From the NCBI GenBank assembly GCA_027603945.1, contig JADIIU010000140.1, positions 1 to 32,256 of the forward strand: a DNA stretch of 32,256 nt. The letters run 5' to 3'. Of the stretch, positions 8,987-18,254 are shown piece by piece; position 1 is the first letter of the stretch, and each line of letters opens with the position of its first letter. The stretch is from Terramyces sp. JEL0728 (taxonomy: Eukaryota; Chytridiomycota; Chytridiomycetes; Rhizophydiales; Terramycetaceae). The notes under the pieces were generated by a model. It saw only the letters and a list, made by a program, of their open reading frames with translations, searched no databases and was not told where the DNA came from. The translations under genes and the position numbers were made by a program.

Positions 8987-9867
8987 ACTTAATAAAGCGT
9001 AGTTACCAGGTTTAAATGCATCTTTGAAAGGTAGAGTTGTCAATCGCGTTTTGTAGTTGCACGGGAAATTAGTTCACTGCCCATTTATTTTGAATAGAAT
9101 CGGGTTGGGATGCAATATTATTAGAGTACCATTGCAATGGCTATATAGAGTAGTGTCCTCCTCGCGAAAACTCATTGATAATTACTCGCTAATCTCACAA
9201 AATTGCCTCAGTTGGTTTGGATATTACGTAATGCAATTGCAGCGTGGAATATTAAATTGCATTCTGAATATGGGAGCAGCCTGTACCAAGCTTGGTTGGT
9301 TCTGAATTCAAGTGTTTCTGATTTCCTTGCAGATTCCTTAATTCAAAGCGCTTTGATTCTTGTGTGTAATCCATGTGGTTGGAAGCATGTGGTCTGTGCA
9401 CGGTTGTGTGGTTGGTGGAAGATAACAGTCAATTCCATTCCGTCTTGCGCCGCAATAAAAAAAAGTCCTTTAGTCTCTACATTAATTAAAATAAGCCTAA
9501 ATTACAAAACTGTGAAACACTGAATAAATTTTGCAAGATAAATGGGATTACCTTACGTGAACTTTTCGAGAGATTTAAAATTTGTGCTTTCAAGGTCCGT
9601 GTAGATATCCATTTTTGTGCGAGTCCTGAGAAGAAACCCCAATTTCGATACGAAAAATTAAAATCTGAGGTTTAACTAGGTCCTGGTGCAGGCTAACAAT
9701 GCATAATTAAGCCGTCACCTCATCTGATTGGTTTTCCTCTCTCTTATCGTAGCCAAAGCCAGTCACGGACCTCGTTCAGTGGATCATTTGGTTAAAGCCA
9801 CCCCCAATTTGGGGAACACAACAGAAATAATATAAAGAGCACGAAATTAAAAAAAGCCCTGCTCAAA
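8987..9867. other. 881-bp intergenic region upstream of the peptide transporter gene
   Basis: The overlapping ORFs here (for example 9057-9305 and 9203-9523) begin with TTG, resemble nothing I recognise and are not joined by plausible introns, so I treat the stretch as non-coding. Near its right end are an inverted CCAAT (ctgattggtt near 9724) and TATAAAG at 9831-9837 within aatataaagag. This is the same 11-mer that precedes the cyclin gene, and here it lies 30 nt before the transporter ATG. Confidence 0.5.
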
Positions 9868-11634
9868 ATGTCTGCATTGGAGGAACTTGACCTTGAATCA
9901 AGAATGGAGATGATCCATAGACAACATCGCGAAGATGAAATCCGAATTAACGCAAAGATCGATGCTGAAATTGAAAAGTACATTGACAACCCAATCTTGG
10001 GTGTTCAATTCAAGAGTCCGTTCCTTAGTCGCCCTTCAAACCCTTCGCTGTTTTTCATTGTTCCCAATGAATTTGCAGAGCGGTTCTGTTACTATGGATT
10101 TTCGCCTTTGCTAAAAAACTTGTTTGGTCAAGTTTTGGGGTTGACCACTCACTCCTATGGGATGGATGGAAAACTGACTGGAGAATCAAACAACTCTGCT
10201 GTCAACCAATTGAAGCTGAACTTTGATTTCGCTACCTATTTCACTCCAATCCTTGGCGCCATCGTCTCTGATTCTTTCTTGGACAAGTACAAGACGATCA
10301 TGCTCTTCAGTTCCTTGTATATGGTTGGTATGTATTTGCTTTCATTCGGAACAAACCCACACATTTTAGGCTTTAGCCAAGTCTTTGCCCCAATTACTTC
10401 TGCAACTCCAATGAACGATACTGTTGCGCAGTCTGGAGTTCAATTTATCGCCGAAGCAAATGTATCCCACGTTAACCCTTCTATCATCTACAGTGCTCTT
10501 GTGCTTTTGGCTCTTGGAACTGGTGGTATCAAAGCCTGTGTTTCTGCTCACGGTGGTGATCAATTCTTGGAAAAACAAACCTGGGGATTAAACCAGTTTT
10601 ATTCCATCTTTTATATTGCCATTAACACTGGTGCCATGATTTCTGGATTCGTCACTCCTAATGTAAAAAAACAAAACTGCTTTGGTGTCGAAGGTGATTG
10701 CTACAGTAATGCGTTCTTTATCTGTGCTGCTGTATTTACTTTTGCGTACATTATCTTTGGGATTGGTGTTCGCTACTACCGTGTTGTTCCACCAGCTGGC
10801 AGATTCATTATTTGGGATTTGTTATGTGCTGGATTTACCCGCCTCTTCAGAGGAGAAGAATACGCTCAAAGCGTGTATGGAAAGGCTCTACTTGTTGAAG
10901 CAGCTGATTTGGCTAAAGTATTGATTGCTATTTTGCCAACTCCTATCTTCTGGATGGGTTTCAACCAAAACTCTAATGTCTGGCAAGATTCAACTGACAG
11001 ATTGGGAGTCAGCGTCATGAACTCTGAAACTTTGAATTCTGTTGTGAATCCAATCTTTATTGTTCTCCTTGCACCAATTTTCAATGCTTACATTTACCCG
11101 CTGATCCCTAAGAAATACGGGCTTTTGCACCGTATGTGTGTTGGCTACTTGTTTGCTGCTGTTTCCTTTATTGCTTGTGCTTTGATTGAAAACTATGTTG
11201 AAGACAGATGTACTATTGACAAGACGCTGCAAAAGAATGATTACTACTTTGGTAAATGTGCTTATCCACAGTTGGACAATTTGATTTGGGCTATTCCATA
11301 CTTTTTGATTACTTGCGGTGAAGTTCTTGTCTCCATTTCTGGCTTGAACTTTATGTACGAAGAAGTTGGCAAGAGAACAAAGTCGTCATCCTTGGCATTG
11401 TGGTTGCTAACTTCATCTCTCGGATCATTCATCGCAGGAAGATTGTTGAAAATTGTTGACCCAACGCTCAAATCTGAAGGTGGAAATTCGTACGTTTACT
11501 TTTACTATCTCTGTGCAGGTATCATCATGGGTGCATTCGTTTTGCAATGCATTTTAGCTTGGTTTTATGTACCAAAAGCCCAACGTGTTGGCAATGATGT
11601 GGAAAATGTTGAAATTGAAAAAGAAAAGGCATAG
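9868..11634 (+). CDS. PTR2: POT/PTR-family proton-coupled oligopeptide transporter
   Basis: 588 codons in one uninterrupted exon. Residues 1-45 are a charged, helix-forming cytosolic N-tail. The first TM carries the POT ExxER-type motif (NEFAERFCYYG, residues 67-77). LALGTGGIKACVSAHGGDQF and the PTR2 signature FYSIFYIAINTGAMIS follow. TM segments continue to a long final helix before a charged tail (VENVEIEKEKA). The family imports di- and tripeptides (in some members nitrate or other solutes) with protons across the plasma membrane, consistent with the neighbouring proton ATPase as energiser. Length and layout fit fungal PTR2. The substrate is inferred. Confidence 0.93.
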   Translation: MSALEELDLESRMEMIHRQHREDEIRINAKIDAEIEKYIDNPILGVQFKSPFLSRPSNPSLFFIVPNEFAERFCYYGFSPLLKNLFGQVLGLTTHSYGMDGKLTGESNNSAVNQLKLNFDFATYFTPILGAIVSDSFLDKYKTIMLFSSLYMVGMYLLSFGTNPHILGFSQVFAPITSATPMNDTVAQSGVQFIAEANVSHVNPSIIYSALVLLALGTGGIKACVSAHGGDQFLEKQTWGLNQFYSIFYIAINTGAMISGFVTPNVKKQNCFGVEGDCYSNAFFICAAVFTFAYIIFGIGVRYYRVVPPAGRFIIWDLLCAGFTRLFRGEEYAQSVYGKALLVEAADLAKVLIAILPTPIFWMGFNQNSNVWQDSTDRLGVSVMNSETLNSVVNPIFIVLLAPIFNAYIYPLIPKKYGLLHRMCVGYLFAAVSFIACALIENYVEDRCTIDKTLQKNDYYFGKCAYPQLDNLIWAIPYFLITCGEVLVSISGLNFMYEEVGKRTKSSSLALWLLTSSLGSFIAGRLLKIVDPTLKSEGGNSYVYFYYLCAGIIMGAFVLQCILAWFYVPKAQRVGNDVENVEIEKEKA

Positions 11635-11752
11635 ATATATTGTGAAATAAATTACCTTTGTAATATCTGATCCGTGTACGAAACGTTTTGTAACTTTCCA
11701 GGCTCTGGGTATGTGAAAGGGACATTCAAAATTACCAATAACAAATAATTTA

Positions 11753-12970
11753 TTAATCCCAACCATCATCATCGTCATCTTCGTCTACATTAATATGAAA
11801 TACCTTGATCACTTTCACTAGCTTCAACAGCAGCCCTTCTCATCAAAATGGCAGCAACATCACCAGACTCGTTAATCTTTTTCTTTTCTTTCTGTGACAG
11901 TTCAGGCACAGCAGTCTTTTTTAATACAAACTATATTAGTTGGGGTTACTTGTTTGCTTCTGATATCGCCCAAGAACCCATTGATGTTTGAGGATGCTTC
12001 TGATGAGGGTGATGCTACACCTGGTGCTACACCTGGTGTTGCGGGAGTTGCTGGCACTGGACTTGCAACTGGTGGTGGTGGAGGTCCTCCGAGCATTGCA
12101 GGCGGTCTATAATTAGCATCAACTACGGTGGTGGAGGCGGTGGTGCAGCTTTTGGCGGAGGAGCAGCTTTAAATGCATTGCTTGCAGGGCTAGCCATATT
12201 TGGTGTGGATGGTGTATCGGCTTTAACCCTTTCTCTCCCAGTTTTGGCTGTGCTTGTAAACATTCCAGGCGATTTTGGAGCATTGTCGATAGGCTGATCC
12301 TCTCTATCCAGCGTAACCGATAGTCTTCTCATATCCGTACTATGCTTGACTCTTCTCTTTGCCTTCTTGCTATTTTGATCCTTTTGAAGTAAAATCTTCC
12401 ATTCTTCTACAAAGAATTCTGGATACGAAAACAGCTTCATACATGAAATACCGTCTGTTCTGAATTGATCAAGCACTTCTAATGGCGGAACTGGAGGACA
12501 AGACTCTAGATACATTGTCACAAACGCAGGTTTCGATTTTGGGACAAACACGTTGCTTGTAATAAAATGCTGTGATTTCCAGCAATTTCCTTGATTAAAC
12601 CAACCATACGTTCTCTATTTATTGGTTTTACTTCTTGCGATACCCCTTTTTGAAAGTCGTTGATCTTGTCGCCTATCAAATCCAGTTTGGTTTGTAAATG
12701 ATTGATTCTGTTTGATATTCTGATTGTGTGGTTTGCCAAATCTAATATTATGTAGTATTTACCTACAAATAGCTCGCTGGCGTGCGATGAAAAGTCTGAT
12801 AGTTGATCCAATAGTCTAGTTAGTTGCATGAAAGGCACCTTTTGTTATTTCGGCAGTACTTTTTTCAATGCAAACAAGTACGGCGGATCAACGCCTACTC
12901 CTGAATTATCCAGCTCCGGGATATTTAGTGATATCGGCCCTGCTGGAATTACTCTGTGAGGGAACGCCAT
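11753..12970 (-). CDS. SCAR/WAVE: SCAR/WAVE actin nucleation-promoting factor
   Basis: Seven exons, complement(11753..11784, 11804..11930, 11950..12106, 12127..12589, 12610..12741, 12763..12838, 12860..12970), with introns of 19-21 nt, give 365 aa. The N-terminal SCAR-homology domain includes QLTRLLDQLSDFSSHASELF and a long helix to ~residue 100. MYLESCPPVPPLEVLDQF with LFSYPEFFVEEWK corresponds to the ETY/C-PPPL-L--Y--DG--FYSNPSYFF--W block of animal WAVE. A basic segment (KKAKRRVK) and a polyproline region (residues ~240-280) follow. The C-terminus has a WH2 motif (FLGDIRSKQFVLKKT), a C-helix (DVAAILMRRAAVEASESD) and an acidic end with Trp (DEDDDDGWD). WAVE activates Arp2/3 downstream of Rac within the WAVE complex, driving branched actin and cell crawling. 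The intron at 12609-12590 is the least certain; a 17-nt alternative nearby gives the same downstream frame. Confidence 0.92.
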
Positions 12971-13073
12971 TTACAAAAAAGTTTAGACGCGTTTTTCCTT
13001 TTTAGCTTGACTCAAACGATAAAATTGATCTACATTATGAAAATATATTAAAACAAAATGGAATTATAATAGC

Positions 13074-13627
13074 TTACTCTGCGTTAGAATCTCCGCTAAT
13101 ATCGTTTTGGCCGGAATCTGCAGGCGATTCATATTCGTCAGTTTTTTGATATTTCTGGAATCGCTCGCCAGTCTTGAATTGCTTGATCAGCTCAGCTTCA
13201 GCTTCACTATTAGATATCGCTTTAGTTTTAGCTTCAATCCTAATATGCTTTGCCCATTCAATACCACATCGCTACATTAATTAATTCTTACGTTGCATAG
13301 ACTTCTTGCGCCTGTAGGGCCTTTTCTCCATTGAGCTGTTTTATGGCATTTGCACCACAAGCACTCGCCAAGTGAAGCGGTATGCTGTGCTACTTTACGT
13401 TTCTTGCCCATCTTTGGTTTTTTGTCAATCTTCTTTGGTTTATTGATTGCTCTATTCATCCTGTTCATTCTCCTTATCAACGATGACGAATTGATTTTGT
13501 GCACCGCAGGTTGAAGAGTATATCCGTATTCAGGCGCAGGCTGCTCTACTATCTCGATCGAGAATGTGATGCCCATCATATTGCGGATCATGCCAGATGG
13601 ATGCGGGGGGTTTTTTCTTGGAGCCAT
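13074..13627 (-). CDS. Small GATA-type zinc-finger transcription factor (copy 1)
   Basis: Two exons, complement(13074..13271, 13292..13627), with a 20-nt intron; 177 aa. The start MAPRK and a short motif GITFS near residue 20 are shared by all three GATA copies in the window, as is VHKINSSSLIRRM. A basic stretch (KKPKMGKKRKV) probably serves in DNA binding or nuclear import. The single zinc finger is C-LW-C-x17-C-N-x2... completed across the intron: ECLWCKCHKTAQWRKGP, LCN and RCGIEWAKHIR. The intron splits the finger exactly between Asn and Arg of the second half (CN|RCG), phase 0. The C-terminal region is polar. GATA factors bind WGATAR sites, often in nitrogen or light regulation; targets here are unknown. 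The ORF without splicing ends prematurely at CNVRIN. Confidence 0.9.
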
Positions 13628-14127
13628 GATAGATTAATTAATTGGGGTGGAAGTTTTAAGAAAGAAGCTTCTGAAACTTTTTCCCTGCAGCGCAATTTGA
13701 TTGGCTGAGGTCAGTGCCCGTACTCTGGGGTGTGGCTAGTTTTTGTAATTCGCCAAAAACAGAGATAACGTTAACGGGCTGTTACAAGTAAATTAGTATT
13801 CTGGCGTGGTGGGATTGATTGTTTTCAAGCAGATAGTTCAAGAATGGCGAGATGGGATTAATTGCTGCCAATGACTCATCTTGGGAACAGACTTGATTTT
13901 TCCCAAGATGAAACATCCAAAGCATGACTGTGAACACAGGATTTACAGGTGCGTATTCAAACAAACAAGTCGCATGACTAATTGATGTCATTTGATTGAA
14001 GCTAAATTAAACTCGGTCCTTATCCATCTGGATATTCGCAAGACTAATAGCATGAAACAGTGTCCTAATATAGAAACGTAAAGATGAACCTTGGAGATTT
14101 AAAGAGCTCTTGGTACTCGAAGAAACG
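13628..14127. other. 500-bp intergenic region upstream of GATA copy 1
   Basis: I see no supportable gene. A 69-codon ORF (13782-13991, minus) has an ATG but no recognisable feature, and its codons look unlike neighbouring genes. An inverted CCAAT (gattggctga near 13700) lies upstream of the GATA gene. No clear repeat. Confidence 0.4.
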
Positions 14128-14785
14128 TTAAATTCCTAATTTATTCGCCAGATCCCTCTTTTGCAGATGAGCTTTGATGAGCAGCTTTCTAATATCTTGC
14201 ATCTTTTCCATATGCTCATTCACAACACAGGTAAATTCCTAAATCAAATGAAAAATACATCCGCAACTTCTTTAAATTCCACCAAATCATCCACTGGAAC
14301 AGACTGAAACAACCCTTCATTTTCTGGATCAATTCCTTCTAGTATACGATCAAGAGAAAGTAAATCGCGATGCAAGTGTCCTTCAATTTCAACTTGCCTC
14401 ATCAGCTCTCTCGACAGCAAATCCACAATCCTTGATTTCAAAGTCTTTTTTATCGATTCAATGTATCTACAATCCTCTAATTTTTCTGGAATCTGCCAAA
14501 TATCTAATGAGTAAAAACCTACCTTCGATTTTGATGTTGTTGTACGGATCTTCATCGGGATTCTTTCTCTTTTTCACTATTGCTTTTCGTTTTCCAAATG
14601 GCTGGATCTATATTAATTTATAGTACGTCTTGGTCTTCATCTGGCGGGGTTAGTGGCCATAGGGATGGTCTTGATATTATGTCTGTTCCTGGTAGTAGAG
14701 CTACTCGCAGCTTGTTGCCTCTGTTGTTGGGTCTGTACAAGTGGGACAAGTCTATTTCTTTTGATTCAGTTTTAGTTTCAGTCAT
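14128..14785 (-). CDS. RXT2-like subunit of an Rpd3L-type histone deacetylase complex
   Basis: Four exons, complement(14128..14238, 14259..14503, 14523..14607, 14627..14785), joined by 20-, 19- and 19-nt introns; 199 aa. Near the N-terminus is LYRPNNRGNKLR, matching the RXT2 NRGNKL motif. A basic segment follows (FGKRKAIVKKRK), then DEDPYNNIKIEDIW, resembling the DPY--I-IE-IL segment of the RXT2 domain. The remainder is a helical region (ESIKKTLKSRIVDLLSREL) with many charged residues and a C-terminal helix. RXT2 in yeast is a structural subunit of the large Rpd3 deacetylase and acts in the nucleus. The match is by recalled motifs rather than search, so the family is likely but not certain. 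Each unspliced exon ends in a stop, explaining why no long ORF appears. Confidence 0.65.
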
Positions 14786-14869
14786 TTTCTGAAAAAAATG
14801 TTTTCTGAATTTGTGGAGTAGTCTGGTATCTATTCAATGCAGCTGCATCAATTGAAACTAACCTTTCTC

Positions 14870-14920
14870 GAATGGAAACACAGTAATATGAAAACACGGT
14901 AATATGGAAACACCAGCATA
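14870..14920 (+). repeat. Short tandem repeat, about three 16-bp units
   Basis: Three imperfect units of the form atatgRaaacacNgta run from about 14870 to 14920, between the RXT2-like gene start and the end of the small membrane protein gene. Confidence 0.6.
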
Positions 14921-14941
14921 ATAAGTGTGTAGAATGCAAGT

Positions 14942-15163
14942 TTATTGAACAATAATTCTCGGTATCTCCATTGCAGTTCTATTAAACAGTTCCACATTGC
15001 CAGTTTCCCTTGTAATTTCTGCAACAAGATCTATCTTATCGATACTCGGGAGTTGGCTGGGCGACAGCATGGATAAAGCTGGTTGGTAAAGTAGGTAAAT
15101 GCTGGCTGCAAGTGAGAATGCAAGGAACATTGAGATTATAATGATGAGCTGGATGTTGTTCAT
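14942..15163 (-). CDS. Small single-pass membrane or secreted protein, unknown
   Basis: 73 codons from ATG 15163. Residues 4-27 are strongly hydrophobic (MNNIQLIIIISMFLAFSLAA), followed by a polar tail of about 45 residues with one NRT glycosylation sequon. A TATAAAAA (15185-15192, minus strand) lies 21 nt upstream, as before several other genes here, which supports expression. I recognise no family. It could be a signal-anchored or secreted peptide; a chance ORF cannot be excluded. Confidence 0.45.
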   Translation of the reverse strand: MNNIQLIIIISMFLAFSLAASIYLLYQPALSMLSPSQLPSIDKIDLVAEITRETGNVELFNRTAMEIPRIIVQ

Positions 15164-15215
15164 TGGGTGATTCAGAGTGTGTTGTTTTTATAGAGTAGCT
15201 GTCAAAGTCAGCAGT

Positions 15216-15498
15216 TATCGGGTGTGCAAATCAAGTAGGAATAAAACCAACGCTATCTCATGAATAATGCGATCCAAGTGTCATAAAGCACTTTCGGGTA
15301 ACAGTGATCTACAGATTTCTCTTTCGATTGTAACAGGTTTAAAAAGACTCGATAGCGATAGTAGCATCTCGATAAGCTTTTGATGCATCTCCAATCTCTG
15401 TTAGCGAGGCGTCAAAGTCAGTTGCATGAAAATTGCAAACCCAAAGTGATAGCCTTTGGATAGTCTTTTGATTATCGGTTTATGCAAGATAACCTATC
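15216..15498. promoter_or_regulatory. Cluster of ten GATA core sites
   Basis: GATA occurs at 15351, 15357, 15371, 15448, 15459 and 15488, and TATC at 15216, 15254, 15473 and 15495. About two to three would be expected by chance in 283 bp. WGATAR-type matches include those at 15448 and 15488, and on the other strand 15254 and 15495. The cluster lies between genes for GATA factors, so auto- or cross-regulation is an inference. Confidence 0.45.
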
Positions 15499-15547
15499 TC
15501 TTCATCGGATCATACACGGTAAACCTATTCTCTTCATCGGATCATAC
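15491..15547 (+). repeat. Direct repeat of 25-26 bp
   Basis: aacctatctcttcatcgg followed by atcatac occurs at 15491-15515 and again, with one inserted t, at 15522-15547; the copies are six bases apart. No associated gene. Confidence 0.7.
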
Positions 15548-16243
15548 TGCTTAAGCGATCAAGCACAATTAAGTATTTTCAAGAGATATTTCACAGTAAA
15601 GCATATTTTCATAATCTTTGGTTTATTTTTTGAATATCTGCGGGGTAGAATTATTTCCTGATGGCAATTTCCACTATTCAAAATGGGATACACTGAAAAA
15701 TAATCTTTTTTCATTTTAACAATCACAAGGAGGACGGCGATAAAAGAAAATTTCCTTTTTTGAAGATTTTCTTTTAAAGATATGCGATTGCGTGATTTAG
15801 TCTGTTGTTTAGTTCAACTAGAGAATTTCAGCTCTCTCTGTATTCCCATCCCGCATTTCCTTTAGATTTTTGGCTAAAAACAATTAATCCTTGCTCAATG
15901 ATAATTTTGTTGAACGTTTAACCGCACGTTTTCGCTGGGGGTAATCAGGTCCCAGGTTCCTTCGATTAAATTTCAACCAATCAGATTGAGGAGTGTCTTT
16001 TACAGCACAGACCACGTTCTCCAGATATTTGCAATTAATTAGTAGTTTGTGCTGGGAATAGCCTTTCTTTTTCGAGTTTAAAAGCAAAATTATTAAACGA
16101 TAATGTAGATAAGCCGCCTGGCATTCTGTTCCTTGAAGCAATGTTTTCTAGGTTAATTATGGTGATGAGTGGCACTCCCACTTTAAGCCTGTGGTTCCTG
16201 TGGATGACTATTTAATCCCACCTTATTTGCAAGATTTATCGTT

Positions 16244-16825
16244 ATGGCACCAAGAAAAGTCACTCCAGTATCGCAGCAACAGCTAAAGTCTCTCAAAGGC
16301 ATCACATTTTCATTTGACCTGTCACCTGCTGGAACAACCATCATCAAGGCCGATACTTACTTGCCTCCAATCGAACCTATTTCTCCTCCGCCTTCTCCAT
16401 CGTCAACTACTACTTGCGTAGCACCCAATCCAACCTACAGTCTAAAACCAAACGTACACCGCATTACCGTAGAAAGTCTGCTAAACAGGCTCGATACTAG
16501 CGACGAAGCTACCGAGGTTGGTTCTGTTAGATCTCCTACACTCGCTAAATGCGAAATCATTATCCCGTTGAAGCGGGAATCGGGTGTCGGACGTAAACGT
16601 AAATTATCTTATGCTCCTTCTGCAAACAATTGCGGCTGGTGTCAATCCAACAAGACTGCCCAGTGGAGAAAGGGCCCACAGGGATCGAGAACGTTATGCA
16701 ATGCGTGTGGATTGGAGTGGGCAAAGCAAGTTAGACAAGCTGCTACACGCTACTCTGTTTCTCTCAAAGAAGCAGAACATAGACTGGTTTCCAATCCAGA
16801 ACTCATTCGCATTGTAACTAATTGA
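16244..16825 (+). CDS. Small GATA-type zinc-finger transcription factor (copy 2, intron-free)
   Basis: 193 codons. The shared family N-terminus MAPRK and GITFSFDL is present, then a Pro/Ser-rich linker (PPPSPSS), VHRITVESLLNRL, a basic GRKRKL and one GATA finger (NCGWCQSNKTAQWRKGP, then TLCNACGLEWAKQVR). Spacing is C-x2-C-x17-C-x2-C. After the finger come a basic helix and a short tail ending RIVTN. Unlike copies 1 and 3 there is no intron inside the finger: the codons for CNACG are contiguous. This is the canonical CNACG form; the other two have CNRCG. It is the upstream member of a tandem pair with copy 3 (426 bp apart). Nuclear DNA binding is known for the family; targets are unknown. Confidence 0.92.
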   Translation: MAPRKVTPVSQQQLKSLKGITFSFDLSPAGTTIIKADTYLPPIEPISPPPSPSSTTTCVAPNPTYSLKPNVHRITVESLLNRLDTSDEATEVGSVRSPTLAKCEIIIPLKRESGVGRKRKLSYAPSANNCGWCQSNKTAQWRKGPQGSRTLCNACGLEWAKQVRQAATRYSVSLKEAEHRLVSNPELIRIVTN

Positions 16826-17251
16826 TTTCCTTTTTTCAAAAATGTAAAATAAAAAAGCACATATTTATTCCCCTGTATTCCTTGTCTATTTCTAATTATC
16901 CGGATTTACTGTTTTGGATTTACTGTTTCACTGTCAATTCCTGGATTTACTTTATCCCTAACAGCCAATTATTTTCATTTCTGGCTAATTTCATCTCTTG
17001 CATGTATATTAAATTGGCCGCACTTGAACCTTGTGATACAATACAAAACTGATTATTACCCTCAAGAAAATATGAATCCTGAACGGGATATGAATCCGAT
17101 CACCCAGCAGCCGTCATATCCACTGCTGCTAAAAGTAAACCGGATTCAAATCTCTCTGAATTTACTTGTGAAAATACGGCTTATTTCAAATGGGGAAGTA
17201 CCCGTACAGACCGCTGGGTGAAAATATTTTTCTCTTAGTATTATTGTAGAT
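16826..17251. other. 426-bp intergenic region between GATA copies 2 and 3
   Basis: Nothing coding is supported. The sequence is AT-rich, with ggatttact repeated twice near 16903-16925 and a related ggatttactt at 16943. Short ORFs here have no recognisable content. Confidence 0.4.
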
Positions 17252-17784
17252 ATGGCTCCAAGGAAACAAAAGCCATTGGCACAAGATATAGTAAAGAACA
17301 CCAGAGGAATAACATTTTCATTCCAGCTGCAACAAGAACACACTCCGGCCTCATCTCCCTCAGTTACACCAGTCTCTTCCCCCAAAGAAGAAACTGAATA
17401 CAATCTAGCAGTCAATGTACATACAATCACATCAACATCATTATTGAATAGACTTCAAAATGAACCAGAATCAAAGCCTCGTAAACGAAAGATTACACAG
17501 TCGACATCACAACCTGGTGAGTGTCAATGGTGTTTTACAAAGAAAACAGCGCAATGGCGAAAGGGCCCGACGGGTGCTCGCGGGTTATGCAACGTAACTA
17601 ACACTAACGATAGAGATGTGGGATTGAATGGGCAAAGCAGATCAAGCAAGAAGCGAAACAGTTTGGCATAACTAATAGCGAAGCGGAACAGCGGTTAGTC
17701 GGGACTTATCGTACAAGCGAAAGATTTATTAGGTTCTCAAAAGAACATTTGGAGAATAGTGATAGTTTAGATCAAGTTTTTTAA
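17252..17784 (+). CDS. Small GATA-type zinc-finger transcription factor (copy 3)
   Basis: Two exons, 17252..17593 and 17614..17784, around the 20-nt intron gtaactaacactaacgatag; 170 aa. It starts MAPRK, with GITFSFQL, VHTITSTSLLNRL and basic KPRKRKI. The finger is ECQWCFTKKTAQWRKGP, GLCN|RCGIEWAKQIK, and the intron lies at the same position and phase as in copy 1. The C-terminal part (EAEQRLVGTYRTSERF) resembles the post-finger region of copies 1 and 2. The unspliced frame would run on 26 codons to 17671 and destroy the second Cys pair. Regulatory targets are unknown. Confidence 0.9.
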
Positions 17785-18254
17785 ATAGAGTTTTTTTATT
17801 ATTTTATTTCCATATTTGCTTTAATTACTGGGCTTTTTGATTTGGTCAGACGATCTTTGCAGTTACTCCACTCTCCAAATTACACTGGGACTTTCATATA
17901 GTCTTGTGTTACCGTGGATCAGATGATGCTTCAACTTACTTGCACATCCAGCTGCATGGAAATTGGGTTTGAATTCTATTACTCTTAATATACCTGATGT
18001 CATTATGATAATGCCATTATCTGAGCACAATCAATCCAAAACGAGACCACTAGTTTGGCTTTTACTATGGAGTGTGGTAAGGGCATGTTCAAAGTGACCA
18101 CGCTTGAATGAAATAGAAATACGACCCCAACTTGAATGCGGATGGATATTCTACACCGCATTGGAATCAAGAACACACCAGGTTGAATTAGATCTTGTCC
18201 CACCAGATGGCTTTGACGACGTGGCATTTTTTTCTCCAAATTAAAAAAAGCAGA
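17785..18254. other. 470-bp intergenic region upstream of the MBOAT-like gene
   Basis: No supportable gene. A minus-strand ORF (18003-18263) starts with TTG and overlaps the MBOAT start, so I regard it as chance. The MBOAT ORF could extend upstream to an ATG-less start at 18195, also unlikely. Confidence 0.4.

Larger units (their letters stand above)
15164..16243. promoter_or_regulatory. 1.1-kb intergenic region with a GATA-site cluster
   Basis: The left third (15216-15498) holds ten GATA/TATC cores, and a 25-26-bp direct repeat follows. The right third holds an ORF on the minus strand (15884-16141, 85 codons, ending LSLSKD). It has no ATG in frame and no convincing upstream exon, so I do not call it a gene; it could be a decayed exon. 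The 5' end of GATA copy 2 closes the region. Confidence 0.5.

Noticed and set aside
9057..9523. ORFs of 82 and 106 codons upstream of the POT gene
   Set aside because: Both start with TTG, overlap each other in different frames, show no motif and cannot be linked by plausible introns.
12590..12660. 17-nt intron (gtaaaaccaataaatag) in the WAVE gene
   Set aside because: It gives the same downstream frame as the 20-nt intron at 12609-12590, but it is below the size range seen elsewhere. The 20-nt choice has a taatc branch-like site before AG. Not fully excluded.
13782..13991. 69-codon minus-strand ORF
   Set aside because: No recognisable domain, homologue or flanking signals; length is within chance.
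15884..16141. 85-codon minus-strand ORF as a gene
   Set aside because: No in-frame ATG, and no convincing tiny intron connects it to an upstream exon before the divergent GATA start. Could be a remnant.
17594..17671. Read-through C-terminus of GATA copy 3
   Set aside because: It would break the zinc finger after the third Cys. The 20-nt intron restores CNRCG and matches copy 1.
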